From assembly GCA_025936595.1 (NCBI GenBank), contig JAICTB010000045.1, forward strand, positions 1 through 12,232: a DNA stretch of 12,232 nucleotides, given 5' to 3'. How positions within the stretch are numbered: position 1 is the first letter of the stretch; every line of letters begins with the position of its first letter. Positions 7,265 through 12,232 of this stretch are shown here, one piece after another. A model generated the notes under the pieces. It saw nothing but the letters and a program-made list of their open reading frames with translations. It did not search any database and was not told the origin of the DNA. Both the position numbers and the translations under genes were made by a program. The DNA is from Thermoleophilia bacterium (GTDB lineage Bacteria; Actinomycetota; Thermoleophilia; Gaiellales; Gaiellaceae).

Positions 7265-7293
7265 ACGGTACCGGACGATATTGGCTCTTTCAA
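7265..7293 (-). promoter_or_regulatory. putative sigma70-type promoter, leaderless for the M23-like gene
   Basis: Reading the minus strand, TTGAAA (7293-7288) is separated by 17 nt from TACCGT (7270-7265), which ends 7 nt before the ATG at 7257. Transcription would begin at about 7258, giving a leaderless mRNA. This is the only promoter in the window with a reasonable -35 as well as a -10. It lies in the 117-nt divergent gap that also serves the AI-2E gene. Confidence 0.5.
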
Positions 7294-7361
7294 TGCGAGG
7301 GCGCCGTCTACCGCAAAGCTCCAGTCCCAGTCCGGCGGCCGAAGGGAGACGACGGTGGCTG

Positions 7362-7367
7362 TAGCAT
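7362..7367 (+). promoter_or_regulatory. -10-like hexamer TAGCAT, putative leaderless promoter
   Basis: TAGCAT is followed by CGCCGGC (7 nt) and the GTG at 7375. The sequence is almost the same as the box before the GtrA gene (TAGCCT CGCCGC GTG). No -35 is recognisable at 16-18 nt upstream. Confidence 0.5.
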
Positions 7368-7374
7368 CGCCGGC

Positions 7375-8571
7375 GTGAGCACGGTCGGGCGCCCGCCGCG
7401 CATCGAAGTCCCGCGCTGGATTCAGCTCGTCGGCCTGCCGCTGCTGCTCGTCCTCGTGTGGGTGATCGCGACCGCGGCCGGTCACGTCGTCTTCCTCTTC
7501 CTCGTCGCCGCGCTCGTCGCGCTCCTGCTCGACCCGATCGTGCGGGGGCTCCAGCGGGCGCGGCTTCCCCGCGGACTTTCGGTGGCCGTGGTGTACCTCA
7601 GCTTCGTTGCGGCGCTGGCGCTGATCATCGTGTCGGTCGCGACCGTCGTCGTCGGGGAGACGAAGACGGCGGCGAACAGGTTCAACGACTACTTCACGAA
7701 TCGTCACGGCAGCGCCGGACAGACGTCGGCTGACCGCGACGTCGATCGCCTGCAGCGCTGGCTGAACACGCACCACCTGAAGTCGGTGAAGGTGCGCGAG
7801 CGCGGCCACAGGATCGTTCGCCAGGTGCGTCAGCGCGACGTCGGGAAGTACACGGACAGAATCGTCACGTTCGTCGAAGGCGCCGCTCTCTCGATCGGGA
7901 AGACGCTCTTCTCGGTCGTGCTGCTGTTCGTCGTGTCGATCTACATGCTGCTCGACATGCAGCGGTTCGGTCGCGCGATCGACCGCCGCTATCCGCCTCG
8001 ACCGGGCGAGCGGCCGCTCTTGCGGAGCATCGAGCACTCGCTCGCGTCGTACGTGCGCGGCCAGGTGCTGCTCAGCTTGATCATCGGTACGAGCGCAGGC
8101 ATCGGACTGTGGACGCTCGCTGCGGTCGGACTGCTCCCGGGCGGCCAGCAATACGCGCTGCTCTTCGGCGCGCTCGTCGCCGCCACCGAGGTCATCCCGT
8201 ACCTCGGCCCGTGGCTCGGCGCGATCCCGCCGTTCACCTACGCACTGGTCGTGCATCCGCTCTCGGCGCTCTGGGTGGCGCTGCTGTTCCTCGCGGTGCA
8301 TCAGATCGAAGGGCACGTCGTCGTCCCGAACGTGATGGGAAGCGCGTTGCGCCTGCACCCGCTGCTCGTCATCTTGGGGCTCGCCGTCGGCGCCGAGGTG
8401 TACGGCCTTCCCGGCGCGCTCGTCGCGCTGCCGCTGCTCGCCGTCGCGCGTGCGATCTGGGAGTTCTTTGCCGACCGGATCAAGCTCGAGCCGTGGTCGG
8501 GCTCCGGCTCTGGCTCTGGCGGCGTTCCGGTCGAGGTGGAGCTGGTCGAGACGCGTACCCTGCGCACATGA
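7375..8571 (+). CDS. AI-2E family transporter
   Basis: A 398-aa inner-membrane protein of the AI-2E exporter family (PF01594). Members include the E. coli TqsA/PerM-type proteins and sodium/proton antiporter-like homologues. The N-terminus carries paired spans (residues 15-55). A hydrophilic region at about 98-165 follows, then the conserved C-terminal core with ATEVIPYLGPWLGAIPP and HQIEGHVVVPNVMG, which match the family's IPYLGP and Q-x-E-x-x-x-x-P motifs. GTG 7375 is chosen because the -10-like box precedes it and the frame upstream belongs to the intergenic region. A Gly-Ser run (residues 375-383) leads to a short acidic tail, probably an unstructured extension. The real substrate is unknown for most members; autoinducer export should not be assumed. 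The stop overlaps the hemB start as ATGA. Confidence 0.92.
   Translation: MSTVGRPPRIEVPRWIQLVGLPLLLVLVWVIATAAGHVVFLFLVAALVALLLDPIVRGLQRARLPRGLSVAVVYLSFVAALALIIVSVATVVVGETKTAANRFNDYFTNRHGSAGQTSADRDVDRLQRWLNTHHLKSVKVRERGHRIVRQVRQRDVGKYTDRIVTFVEGAALSIGKTLFSVVLLFVVSIYMLLDMQRFGRAIDRRYPPRPGERPLLRSIEHSLASYVRGQVLLSLIIGTSAGIGLWTLAAVGLLPGGQQYALLFGALVAATEVIPYLGPWLGAIPPFTYALVVHPLSALWVALLFLAVHQIEGHVVVPNVMGSALRLHPLLVILGLAVGAEVYGLPGALVALPLLAVARAIWEFFADRIKLEPWSGSGSGSGGVPVEVELVETRTLRT
8556..8561 (+). promoter_or_regulatory. -10-like hexamer TACCCT upstream of hemB
   Basis: TACCCT is followed by GCGCAC and then the hemB ATG at 8568. It sits within the last codons of the AI-2E gene, and the ATGA overlap alone could explain hemB translation, so it may be fortuitous. 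The 6-nt spacing equals that of the other putative leaderless promoters. Confidence 0.35.
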
Positions 8572-9518
8572 GCTCCTTCCCCGTCACGCGGCTCCGCCGC
8601 CTGCGCCGCACCGGCGCCTTGCGTGATCTCGTCCGCGAGACCTCGCTCTCGCTCGACGATCTCGTGATGCCGCTCTTCGTCGCGCCGGAGGCGCTGCCGA
8701 ACGAGCGCCTGCCGGGCCTCGTCCGCCACACCGTCGACTCGCTCGTGCGCGAGTGCGACGAGCTCGTCTCGCTCGGGATCACGGCGGTGCTCCTCTTCGG
8801 CATCCCGGAGGAGAAGGACGAAGAAGGCTCCGGCGCGTGGGTCGAGGACGGCATCGTCCAGCAGGCGCTGCGCGAGCTGCGGCCGCGGTTCCCGGAGCTG
8901 CTGCTGCTCACGGACGTCTGTCTCTGCGAGTACACCTCGCACGGCCACTGCGGTGTGCTCGTCGACGGCGAGGTGGACAACGATGCGTCGCTCGACCTGA
9001 TCGCGCGCACAGCCGTGTCGCATGTCGAGGCCGGCGCGGATGCGGTGTGCCCGAGCGACATGATGGACGGCCGCGTCGCAGCGATTCGCGAACAGCTCCC
9101 ACAGGCGCCGGTTATCGCATACTCGGCCAAGTACGCGTCCGCGTTCTACGGCCCGTTCCGCGACGTCGCCGGCAGCGCGCCGTCGCACGGCGACCGCCGC
9201 GGCTACCAGATGGATCCGGGCAACGTGCGCGAGGCGCTGCGCGAGTGCGAGCTCGACGTCGCAGAGGGCGCCGACATGATCATGGTCAAGCCTGCGCTCC
9301 CGTACCTCGACGTCGTTCGTGCGGTGCGCGATCGCTTCGACCTGCCCCTCGGCGCGTACAACGTGAGCGGCGAGTACGCGATGGTGAAGGCCGCCGCAGC
9401 TGCGGGCGATCTCGACGAGCGCGCGGCCGCGGTCGAGACGCTGACGTCGATCCGGCGCGCGGGCGCGGACATCGTCTTCACCTACTGGGCCAAAGAGCTC
9501 GCGCAGTGGCGCTCCTGA
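8568..9518 (+). CDS. hemB: delta-aminolevulinic acid dehydratase (porphobilinogen synthase)
   Basis: A 316-aa cytoplasmic enzyme that condenses two 5-aminolevulinate molecules to porphobilinogen in heme/tetrapyrrole synthesis. The Schiff-base lysines are K188 (AYSAKYASAFYGPFRD) and K241 (MIMVKPALPYLD). The metal-site segment DVCLCEYTSHGHCG has all three cysteines (C118, C120, C128), so this is the zinc-type enzyme and not the magnesium-type with Asp/Ala replacements. MDPGNVREAL and YNVSGEYAMVKAA are further family blocks. The length is normal. ATG 8568 overlaps the stop of the AI-2E gene (ATGA), and the 3' end overlaps hemL by 13 bases. It forms one unit with hemL and the gene after it. Confidence 0.98.
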   Translation: MSSFPVTRLRRLRRTGALRDLVRETSLSLDDLVMPLFVAPEALPNERLPGLVRHTVDSLVRECDELVSLGITAVLLFGIPEEKDEEGSGAWVEDGIVQQALRELRPRFPELLLLTDVCLCEYTSHGHCGVLVDGEVDNDASLDLIARTAVSHVEAGADAVCPSDMMDGRVAAIREQLPQAPVIAYSAKYASAFYGPFRDVAGSAPSHGDRRGYQMDPGNVREALRECELDVAEGADMIMVKPALPYLDVVRAVRDRFDLPLGAYNVSGEYAMVKAAAAAGDLDERAAAVETLTSIRRAGADIVFTYWAKELAQWRS

Positions 9519-10759
9519 CGTCCGAACGCTGGCACCGCGCCAGGAAGCTCATTCCCGGCGGCGTCAACTCGCCGGTGCGGGCGATGCGCGGCGTCGGCCT
9601 CGAGGAGCCGTTCTTCGTCGAGCGCGGCGAGGGCGCGTTCCTCGACACGGCCGACGGCCGTACGCTGCTCGACTGGGTGCAGTCGTGGGGGCCGCTGATC
9701 TTCGGTCACGCCGACGCGGACACCGTCGAGGCCGTGCGCGAGGCCGCGCTCGACGGCACGAGCTTCGGCGCACCGACCGAGCGCGAGGTCGAGCTCGCCG
9801 CGGAGATCGTCGACGCCGTTCCGTCGGTCGAGCGCGTGCGTCTCGTCTCCTCGGGCACAGAGGCGGCGATGTCCGCGGTCCGGCTCGCGCGTGGGTTCAC
9901 GCATCGCGACCGCGTGATCAAGTTCGCCGGGTGCTACCACGGCCACGCCGACCAGTTCCTCGCGAGCGCGGGCTCGGGGCTCGCGACGCTCGGCATCCCC
10001 GCGTCGCCCGGCGTTCCGAGCGGCGTCATCGCCGACACGATCGTCTGCGAGTTCAACGACGTCGACGGTGTCGCCTCCGCCGTCGAGCGCTACGGCGAGG
10101 GTCTCGCGGCGATCATCGTCGAGCCGGTCGCCGGCAACATGGGCTGCGTCCCGGCGGCTCCGGGATTCCTCGAGGCGCTGCGGCTCCTCTGCGACGCATC
10201 CGGCGCGCTGCTCGTGTTCGACGAGGTGATCAGCGGCTTCCGCGTCGCGCGCGGCGGCGCGCAGGAGCGGCTCGGCGTGACGCCCGACCTGACGGTGCTC
10301 GGGAAGATCGTCGGCGGCGGGCTGCCGCTCGCCGCCTTCGGCGGCCGGGCCGAGGTGATGGAGCAGCTCGCGCCTTCGGGCTCGGTCTACCAGGCGGGAA
10401 CGCTGAGCGGCAACCCGCTCGCGACCGCGGCCGGTCTCGCCGTGCTGCGGCGGCTGCGTGACCCGGCTGTGTACGAGGAGCTCGAGCGGCGCTCGGCTCG
10501 GCTTGCAGCGGGGCTTGCGCCGTTCGGCCGCGTGCAGCGTGTGGGCGCGATGCTGACGCTCTTCGCCGGCCGTGAGGAGCCGGTCGAGCGGTTCACGGAG
10601 CTCGACGGCGAACGCTACGCCGAGCTCTTCCGCGGCCTGCTCGAGCGCGGCATCTACGTCGCGCCCAGCCAGTACGAGTGCCTCTTCCCCTCGCTCGCCC
10701 ACGGGGACGCGGAGATCGACTCGACGATTGCCGCGGTGGCGGATGTCCTCGCCGGCTGA
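9506..10759 (+). CDS. hemL: glutamate-1-semialdehyde 2,1-aminomutase
   Basis: A 417-aa PLP enzyme of aminotransferase fold class I that converts glutamate-1-semialdehyde to 5-aminolevulinate, the substrate of HemB. The C5 pathway is therefore used here. Family blocks are KLIPGGVNSPVRAM (14-27), SSGTEAAMSAVRLAR (115-129), CYHGHADQFL, and FDEVISGFR with D239 binding the PLP ring nitrogen. The PLP-linking lysine is K267 (LGKIVGGGLPLAAFGG), and GTLSGNPLATAAG follows. GTG 9506 lies inside the end of hemB. It is preferred because the conserved N-terminal helix starts a few residues in and longer starts would run through hemB. hemA, which makes its substrate, is not in the window. The overlap with the next gene is 17 bases. 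Confidence 0.97.
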   Translation: MALLTSERWHRARKLIPGGVNSPVRAMRGVGLEEPFFVERGEGAFLDTADGRTLLDWVQSWGPLIFGHADADTVEAVREAALDGTSFGAPTEREVELAAEIVDAVPSVERVRLVSSGTEAAMSAVRLARGFTHRDRVIKFAGCYHGHADQFLASAGSGLATLGIPASPGVPSGVIADTIVCEFNDVDGVASAVERYGEGLAAIIVEPVAGNMGCVPAAPGFLEALRLLCDASGALLVFDEVISGFRVARGGAQERLGVTPDLTVLGKIVGGGLPLAAFGGRAEVMEQLAPSGSVYQAGTLSGNPLATAAGLAVLRRLRDPAVYEELERRSARLAAGLAPFGRVQRVGAMLTLFAGREEPVERFTELDGERYAELFRGLLERGIYVAPSQYECLFPSLAHGDAEIDSTIAAVADVLAG

Positions 10760-11189
10760 GGGGATCGTCGCCGGCGCGCGCGCCGAGAGCGACGTGTGGG
10801 CGCGGGCGCTCGCGGGGGCGCCCGATTGGGAGGCAATCTTCTCGCCGCTCGTTCCCGAGCCGCTCGGCCTTGGGCTCGAGACGGTGTACGAGGCGTATCT
10901 CGTTCACTACGGGAAGCCGCGCCTGTTCGAGGCGAGCGACGAGCACGACGCGGTGCTGCTCGGCGACTACCTCTACGCCCACGGGCTCGTGCGGATCGCA
11001 GAAGCAGGCGGAGTCCACGCCGTCTCGGTGCTCGCGGGCCTCATCTCGCGCTGCGCCGCGCTGCGCGCGGACGGCGACCCCGGCGACGGCGAGGCGTGGG
11101 TCGACGCGGCGCGCGCCCTCGGCGGCGACCCGCCGGCGGACGCGGTCGCGGCCGCCCTCCGGAAGCACGCCGCCCGCTCGCGCCCGTAG
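10743..11189 (+). CDS. uncharacterised helical protein downstream of hemL
   Basis: A 148-aa soluble protein starting at ATG 10743 inside the hemL end. The overlap makes coupled translation likely and shows it is part of the hemB-hemL unit. I do not recognise the family. It appears all-helical and Ala-rich. A central block with VLLGDYLYAHGLVRIAEAGG followed by VSVLAGLISRCAALRADG resembles a stretch of trans-isoprenyl diphosphate synthases and HepS-like proteins (the GD-x-L helix), but the DDxxD catalytic motifs are absent and the protein is too short to be one. The context suggests a partner role in heme or quinone metabolism. Coding is supported by codon bias, packing, and a clean start and stop. 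Confidence 0.72.
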   Translation: MSSPAEGIVAGARAESDVWARALAGAPDWEAIFSPLVPEPLGLGLETVYEAYLVHYGKPRLFEASDEHDAVLLGDYLYAHGLVRIAEAGGVHAVSVLAGLISRCAALRADGDPGDGEAWVDAARALGGDPPADAVAAALRKHAARSRP

Positions 11190-11230
11190 CCCGACCTGTC
11201 CTTCGCGGCCGTGGCCAGACCAGTCATGAC

Positions 11231-11249
11231 GGGGTCTGACCCCGGTTTT
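11231..11249 (+). repeat. 19-nt palindromic repeat, copy 1
   Basis: GGGGTCTGACCCCGGTTTT is identical to copy 2 at 11331-11349, whose start lies exactly 100 nt further on. GGGGTC and GACCCC are perfect inverted arms around a single T. As RNA the stem would be CGGGG/CCCCG with a TCTGA loop, followed by four T's. It lies 41 nt after the hemL-operon stop, so it could act as a terminator. Confidence 0.8.
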
Positions 11250-11258
11250 GGCTCAACC

Positions 11259-11307
11259 ATGCGGATCGCTGTGACAACTTCGTCACGATCGATCCACACT
11301 GCCGCAT
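11259..11307. repeat. nested inverted repeats between the two palindromes
   Basis: GGATCG (11263-11268) pairs with CGATCC (11290-11295), enclosing GTGAC (11271-11275) and GTCAC (11282-11286). Outside them ATGC (11259-11262) pairs with GCAT (11304-11307), leaving an 8-nt bulge. An overlapping small hairpin is CCGCA (11302-11306) with TGCGG (11313-11317). No ORF of note occurs here. The whole 11228-11350 stretch is therefore a structured short element, possibly REP/MITE-like. Confidence 0.5.
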
Positions 11308-11326
11308 CACTCTGCGGAACCGCTCC

Positions 11327-11350
11327 AACCGGGGTCTGACCCCGGTTTTT
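11327..11350 (+). terminator. palindromic repeat copy 2 with terminator-like hairpin and T tract
   Basis: The 19-nt repeat at 11331-11349 is here extended: AACCGGGG (11327-11334), loop TCTGA, CCCCGGTT (11340-11347), then TTT, an 8-bp stem with a five-T tail (11346-11350). It could stop transcription coming from the hem operon, 33 nt before the -10-like box of the next gene. As the same palindrome occurs twice at a fixed distance, a repeat-element function is equally possible. Confidence 0.45.
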
Positions 11351-11382
11351 GGGTCTGCGCGGCAGGTCGCAGGTCGATCATC

Positions 11383-11388
11383 TAGAGT
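11383..11388 (+). promoter_or_regulatory. -10-like hexamer TAGAGT, putative leaderless promoter
   Basis: TAGAGT is followed by CGCGGC and GTG at 11395, the same 6-nt spacing as at 481, 2502 and 8568. It lies in true intergenic sequence, so it is one of the better examples. No -35 is seen. Confidence 0.5.
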
Positions 11389-11394
11389 CGCGGC

Positions 11395-11550
11395 GTGATC
11401 TTCGACGCCGCGTCCGAGGGCACCCACGTCATCCTCGGGATGCTGATCGTGGGGCTCATCTTCCTCGTCGTGATCCTCCTCGGCGAGCTGACGAACTGGG
11501 CCGGCCACCGCCGCGCCGAGCGTCGCAGGGCGCGCCGCCAGGCGTACTAG
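11395..11550 (+). CDS. 51-aa single-span membrane peptide
   Basis: This short gene starts at GTG 11395 after a -10-like box and ends at TAG 11548-11550. Its residues form an acidic N-terminus (VIFDAASEGTHV), a hydrophobic helix at about 12-31 (ILGMLIVGLIFLVVILLGEL) and a strongly basic tail (HRRAERRRARRQAY), the charge layout of a single-span membrane protein with a cytoplasmic C-terminus. The family is not recognised and function is unknown. It runs towards the minus-strand 82-aa gene, and their stop codons overlap at the tetramer CTAG. Coding is likely because of the promoter-like box, the clear membrane pattern and the fitting end. Confidence 0.68.
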   Translation: MIFDAASEGTHVILGMLIVGLIFLVVILLGELTNWAGHRRAERRRARRQAY

Positions 11551-11795
11551 CCGCTAACCGCCGAGAGCGTCTCGATCAGCTGACGGCGCACGCGCTCGAG
11601 CTCCTGCGTATGCGCATCGAGCTCGTCGCGGCTTGCGCCGCGGCCGGCGAGCACCTCCCGCACGAGCGCGAGACCGCGTGCGTGCAGGAGGAGATCGTCG
11701 ATCCGACGGTCGAGCACGGTGTCGCTCAAGTCCGCTCCCGGTGCCGGCAAAGCCGACACCTCCGCTCCTTTGAGCTCCGTCAAGCCGACGTTCAT
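11547..11795 (-). CDS. 82-aa helical protein, unknown
   Basis: An 82-aa protein whose ATG (11795) overlaps the stop of the upstream MFS transporter gene as ATGA, implying coupled translation. The first 22 residues look disordered. Residues 25-80 are charged amphipathic helix (LDRRIDDLLLHARGLALVRE, then DELDAHTQELERVRRQLIET) and may form a coiled coil or a helical hairpin. I recognise no family. It could be a small partner of the transporter, but it has no DNA-binding motif that would make it a regulator. It converges on the 51-aa gene and their stops overlap. Confidence 0.6.
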   Translation of the reverse strand: MNVGLTELKGAEVSALPAPGADLSDTVLDRRIDDLLLHARGLALVREVLAGRGASRDELDAHTQELERVRRQLIETLSAVSG

Positions 11796-12232
11796 GCCGC
11801 ATCCTCGAGGAGCTCGAGGCGGTCGCCCGTGCGTTCCACGACCGGGCGCGGCCGGTGTGCACGAAGCGCCGGCGTCACGAGAGCCGAGAGGATCCCGAGG
11901 GCCGCGAGCACGGCGAAACCGACGCGGTAGCCGTGCGTCGTCGCGGCGGCGGAGACGCCCGCGTGGCCCGTGGCGGACGCGGCGATCGTCGTGATCGCGG
12001 CCAGTCCGACCGCGCCGCCGACCTGGCGGCTCGTGTTGACGAGCCCCGACGCGATCCCGGACTGCGCGGGCTCGACTCCGGCGAGCGCTGCGATCGTGAC
12101 CGCGACGAACGAGACGCCGATGCCGACGCCGCTGAGCAGGAACGACGGGAGCAGGTCGGTGACGTAGTGCGCGTGCACCGGCAGGCGCACGAGCAGCGCC
12201 TGCGACGCGGCCGCCGAGAGGAGGCCCGCCGC
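11792..12232 (-). CDS. MFS transporter, DHA2 (EmrB/QacA-like) family, C-terminal part, 5' truncated by window
   Basis: The last 146 codons of a drug:proton antiporter-type MFS protein; the frame is open to the window edge. SGVGIGVSFVAVTIAALAGV followed by QSGIASGLVNTSRQVGGAVG is the signature of DHA2 (14-span) transporters, where the R-Q-V-G-G segment forms a late helix. A last membrane span (about 20 residues) precedes a polar tail. These proteins export drugs, dyes or metabolites using the proton gradient; the substrate cannot be told from this part. The start lies beyond the window. The ATGA overlap with the 82-aa gene indicates a joint transcript. Confidence 0.9.
   Translation of the reverse strand, partial: AAGLLSAAASQALLVRLPVHAHYVTDLLPSFLLSGVGIGVSFVAVTIAALAGVEPAQSGIASGLVNTSRQVGGAVGLAAITTIAASATGHAGVSAAATTHGYRVGFAVLAALGILSALVTPALRAHRPRPVVERTGDRLELLEDAA

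Noticed and set aside
7258..8358. N-terminal extension of the minus-strand M23-like frame beyond ATG 7257
   Set aside because: The extra part is charged, low-complexity and antisense to the clearly coding AI-2E gene. A promoter-like element directly before 7257 also favours the short form.
8497..8523. Gly-Ser repeat near the end of the AI-2E gene as a tandem DNA repeat of interest
   Set aside because: It is a short SGSGSGSGG coding run in an unstructured tail, with no sign of longer repeat units or of a domain fusion.
7375..8571. Evidence for a quorum-sensing (AI-2) system
   Set aside because: The AI-2E family name does not imply AI-2 export. No luxS, lsr or regulatory genes are nearby.
11190..11394. 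CRISPR array or tRNA gene in the intergenic gap
   Set aside because: Only two repeat copies are present, they are palindromic and T-tailed, and the single spacer of about 80 nt is itself structured. No tRNA cloverleaf with a TTC loop and acceptor pairing was seen.

Overview
The window is very GC-rich and dense with genes. Most neighbouring genes overlap or abut, start codons are often GTG (one TTG), and Shine-Dalgarno sequences are essentially absent. Several start codons instead follow a TAnnnT -10-like hexamer by only 6-7 nt, the arrangement expected for leaderless mRNAs. Together with the gene content (C5-pathway heme genes, an AI-2E exporter-like protein, GT-C membrane glycosyltransferases, a DHA2 MFS transporter) this suggests an actinobacterium. 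A deep-branching lineage such as Thermoleophilia/Gaiellales is my best guess. That placement is an inference from style, not a phylogenetic result.

Layout, left to right. (1) 1-471 is the 3' end of a 2-oxoacid dehydrogenase E2 acyltransferase. (2) 481-2475 is a tightly overlapping trio: a small membrane protein, a type I phosphodiesterase/alkaline-phosphatase-superfamily enzyme, and a PRC-barrel-like small protein. (3) 2502-5738 is a second overlapping trio: a GtrA-family membrane protein and two different GT-C/GT87-like polytopic membrane proteins. The first of these carries an unusual secreted N-terminal domain. This looks like an envelope-glycosylation unit that uses polyprenyl-linked sugars. 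(4) 5704-7257, minus strand, encodes a membrane-anchored degenerate M23-peptidase-like protein followed by a YmdB-type metallophosphoesterase lacking its usual catalytic histidine. (5) 7375-11189 is a plus-strand run: an AI-2E family transporter, hemB, hemL and an uncharacterised 148-aa protein, each overlapping the next. (6) 11190-11394 is the only sizeable non-coding gap (205 nt). It holds two identical 19-nt palindromic repeats whose starts lie exactly 100 nt apart, flanking a structured spacer. (7) 11395-12232 has a 51-aa membrane peptide on the plus strand, converging on a minus-strand pair: an 82-aa unknown protein and the 3' end of a DHA2 MFS transporter.

How the genes work together. 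hemB and hemL make successive parts of the tetrapyrrole pathway: HemL makes 5-aminolevulinate and HemB condenses two molecules into porphobilinogen. GtrA and the GT-C proteins plausibly move and transfer lipid-linked sugars outside the membrane. The rest are ordinary accessory envelope genes. I did not find a convincing new defence or mobile system. The best leads are the recurrent leaderless promoter pattern, the paired palindromic repeat element, and two enzymes with substituted catalytic or metal-binding residues.
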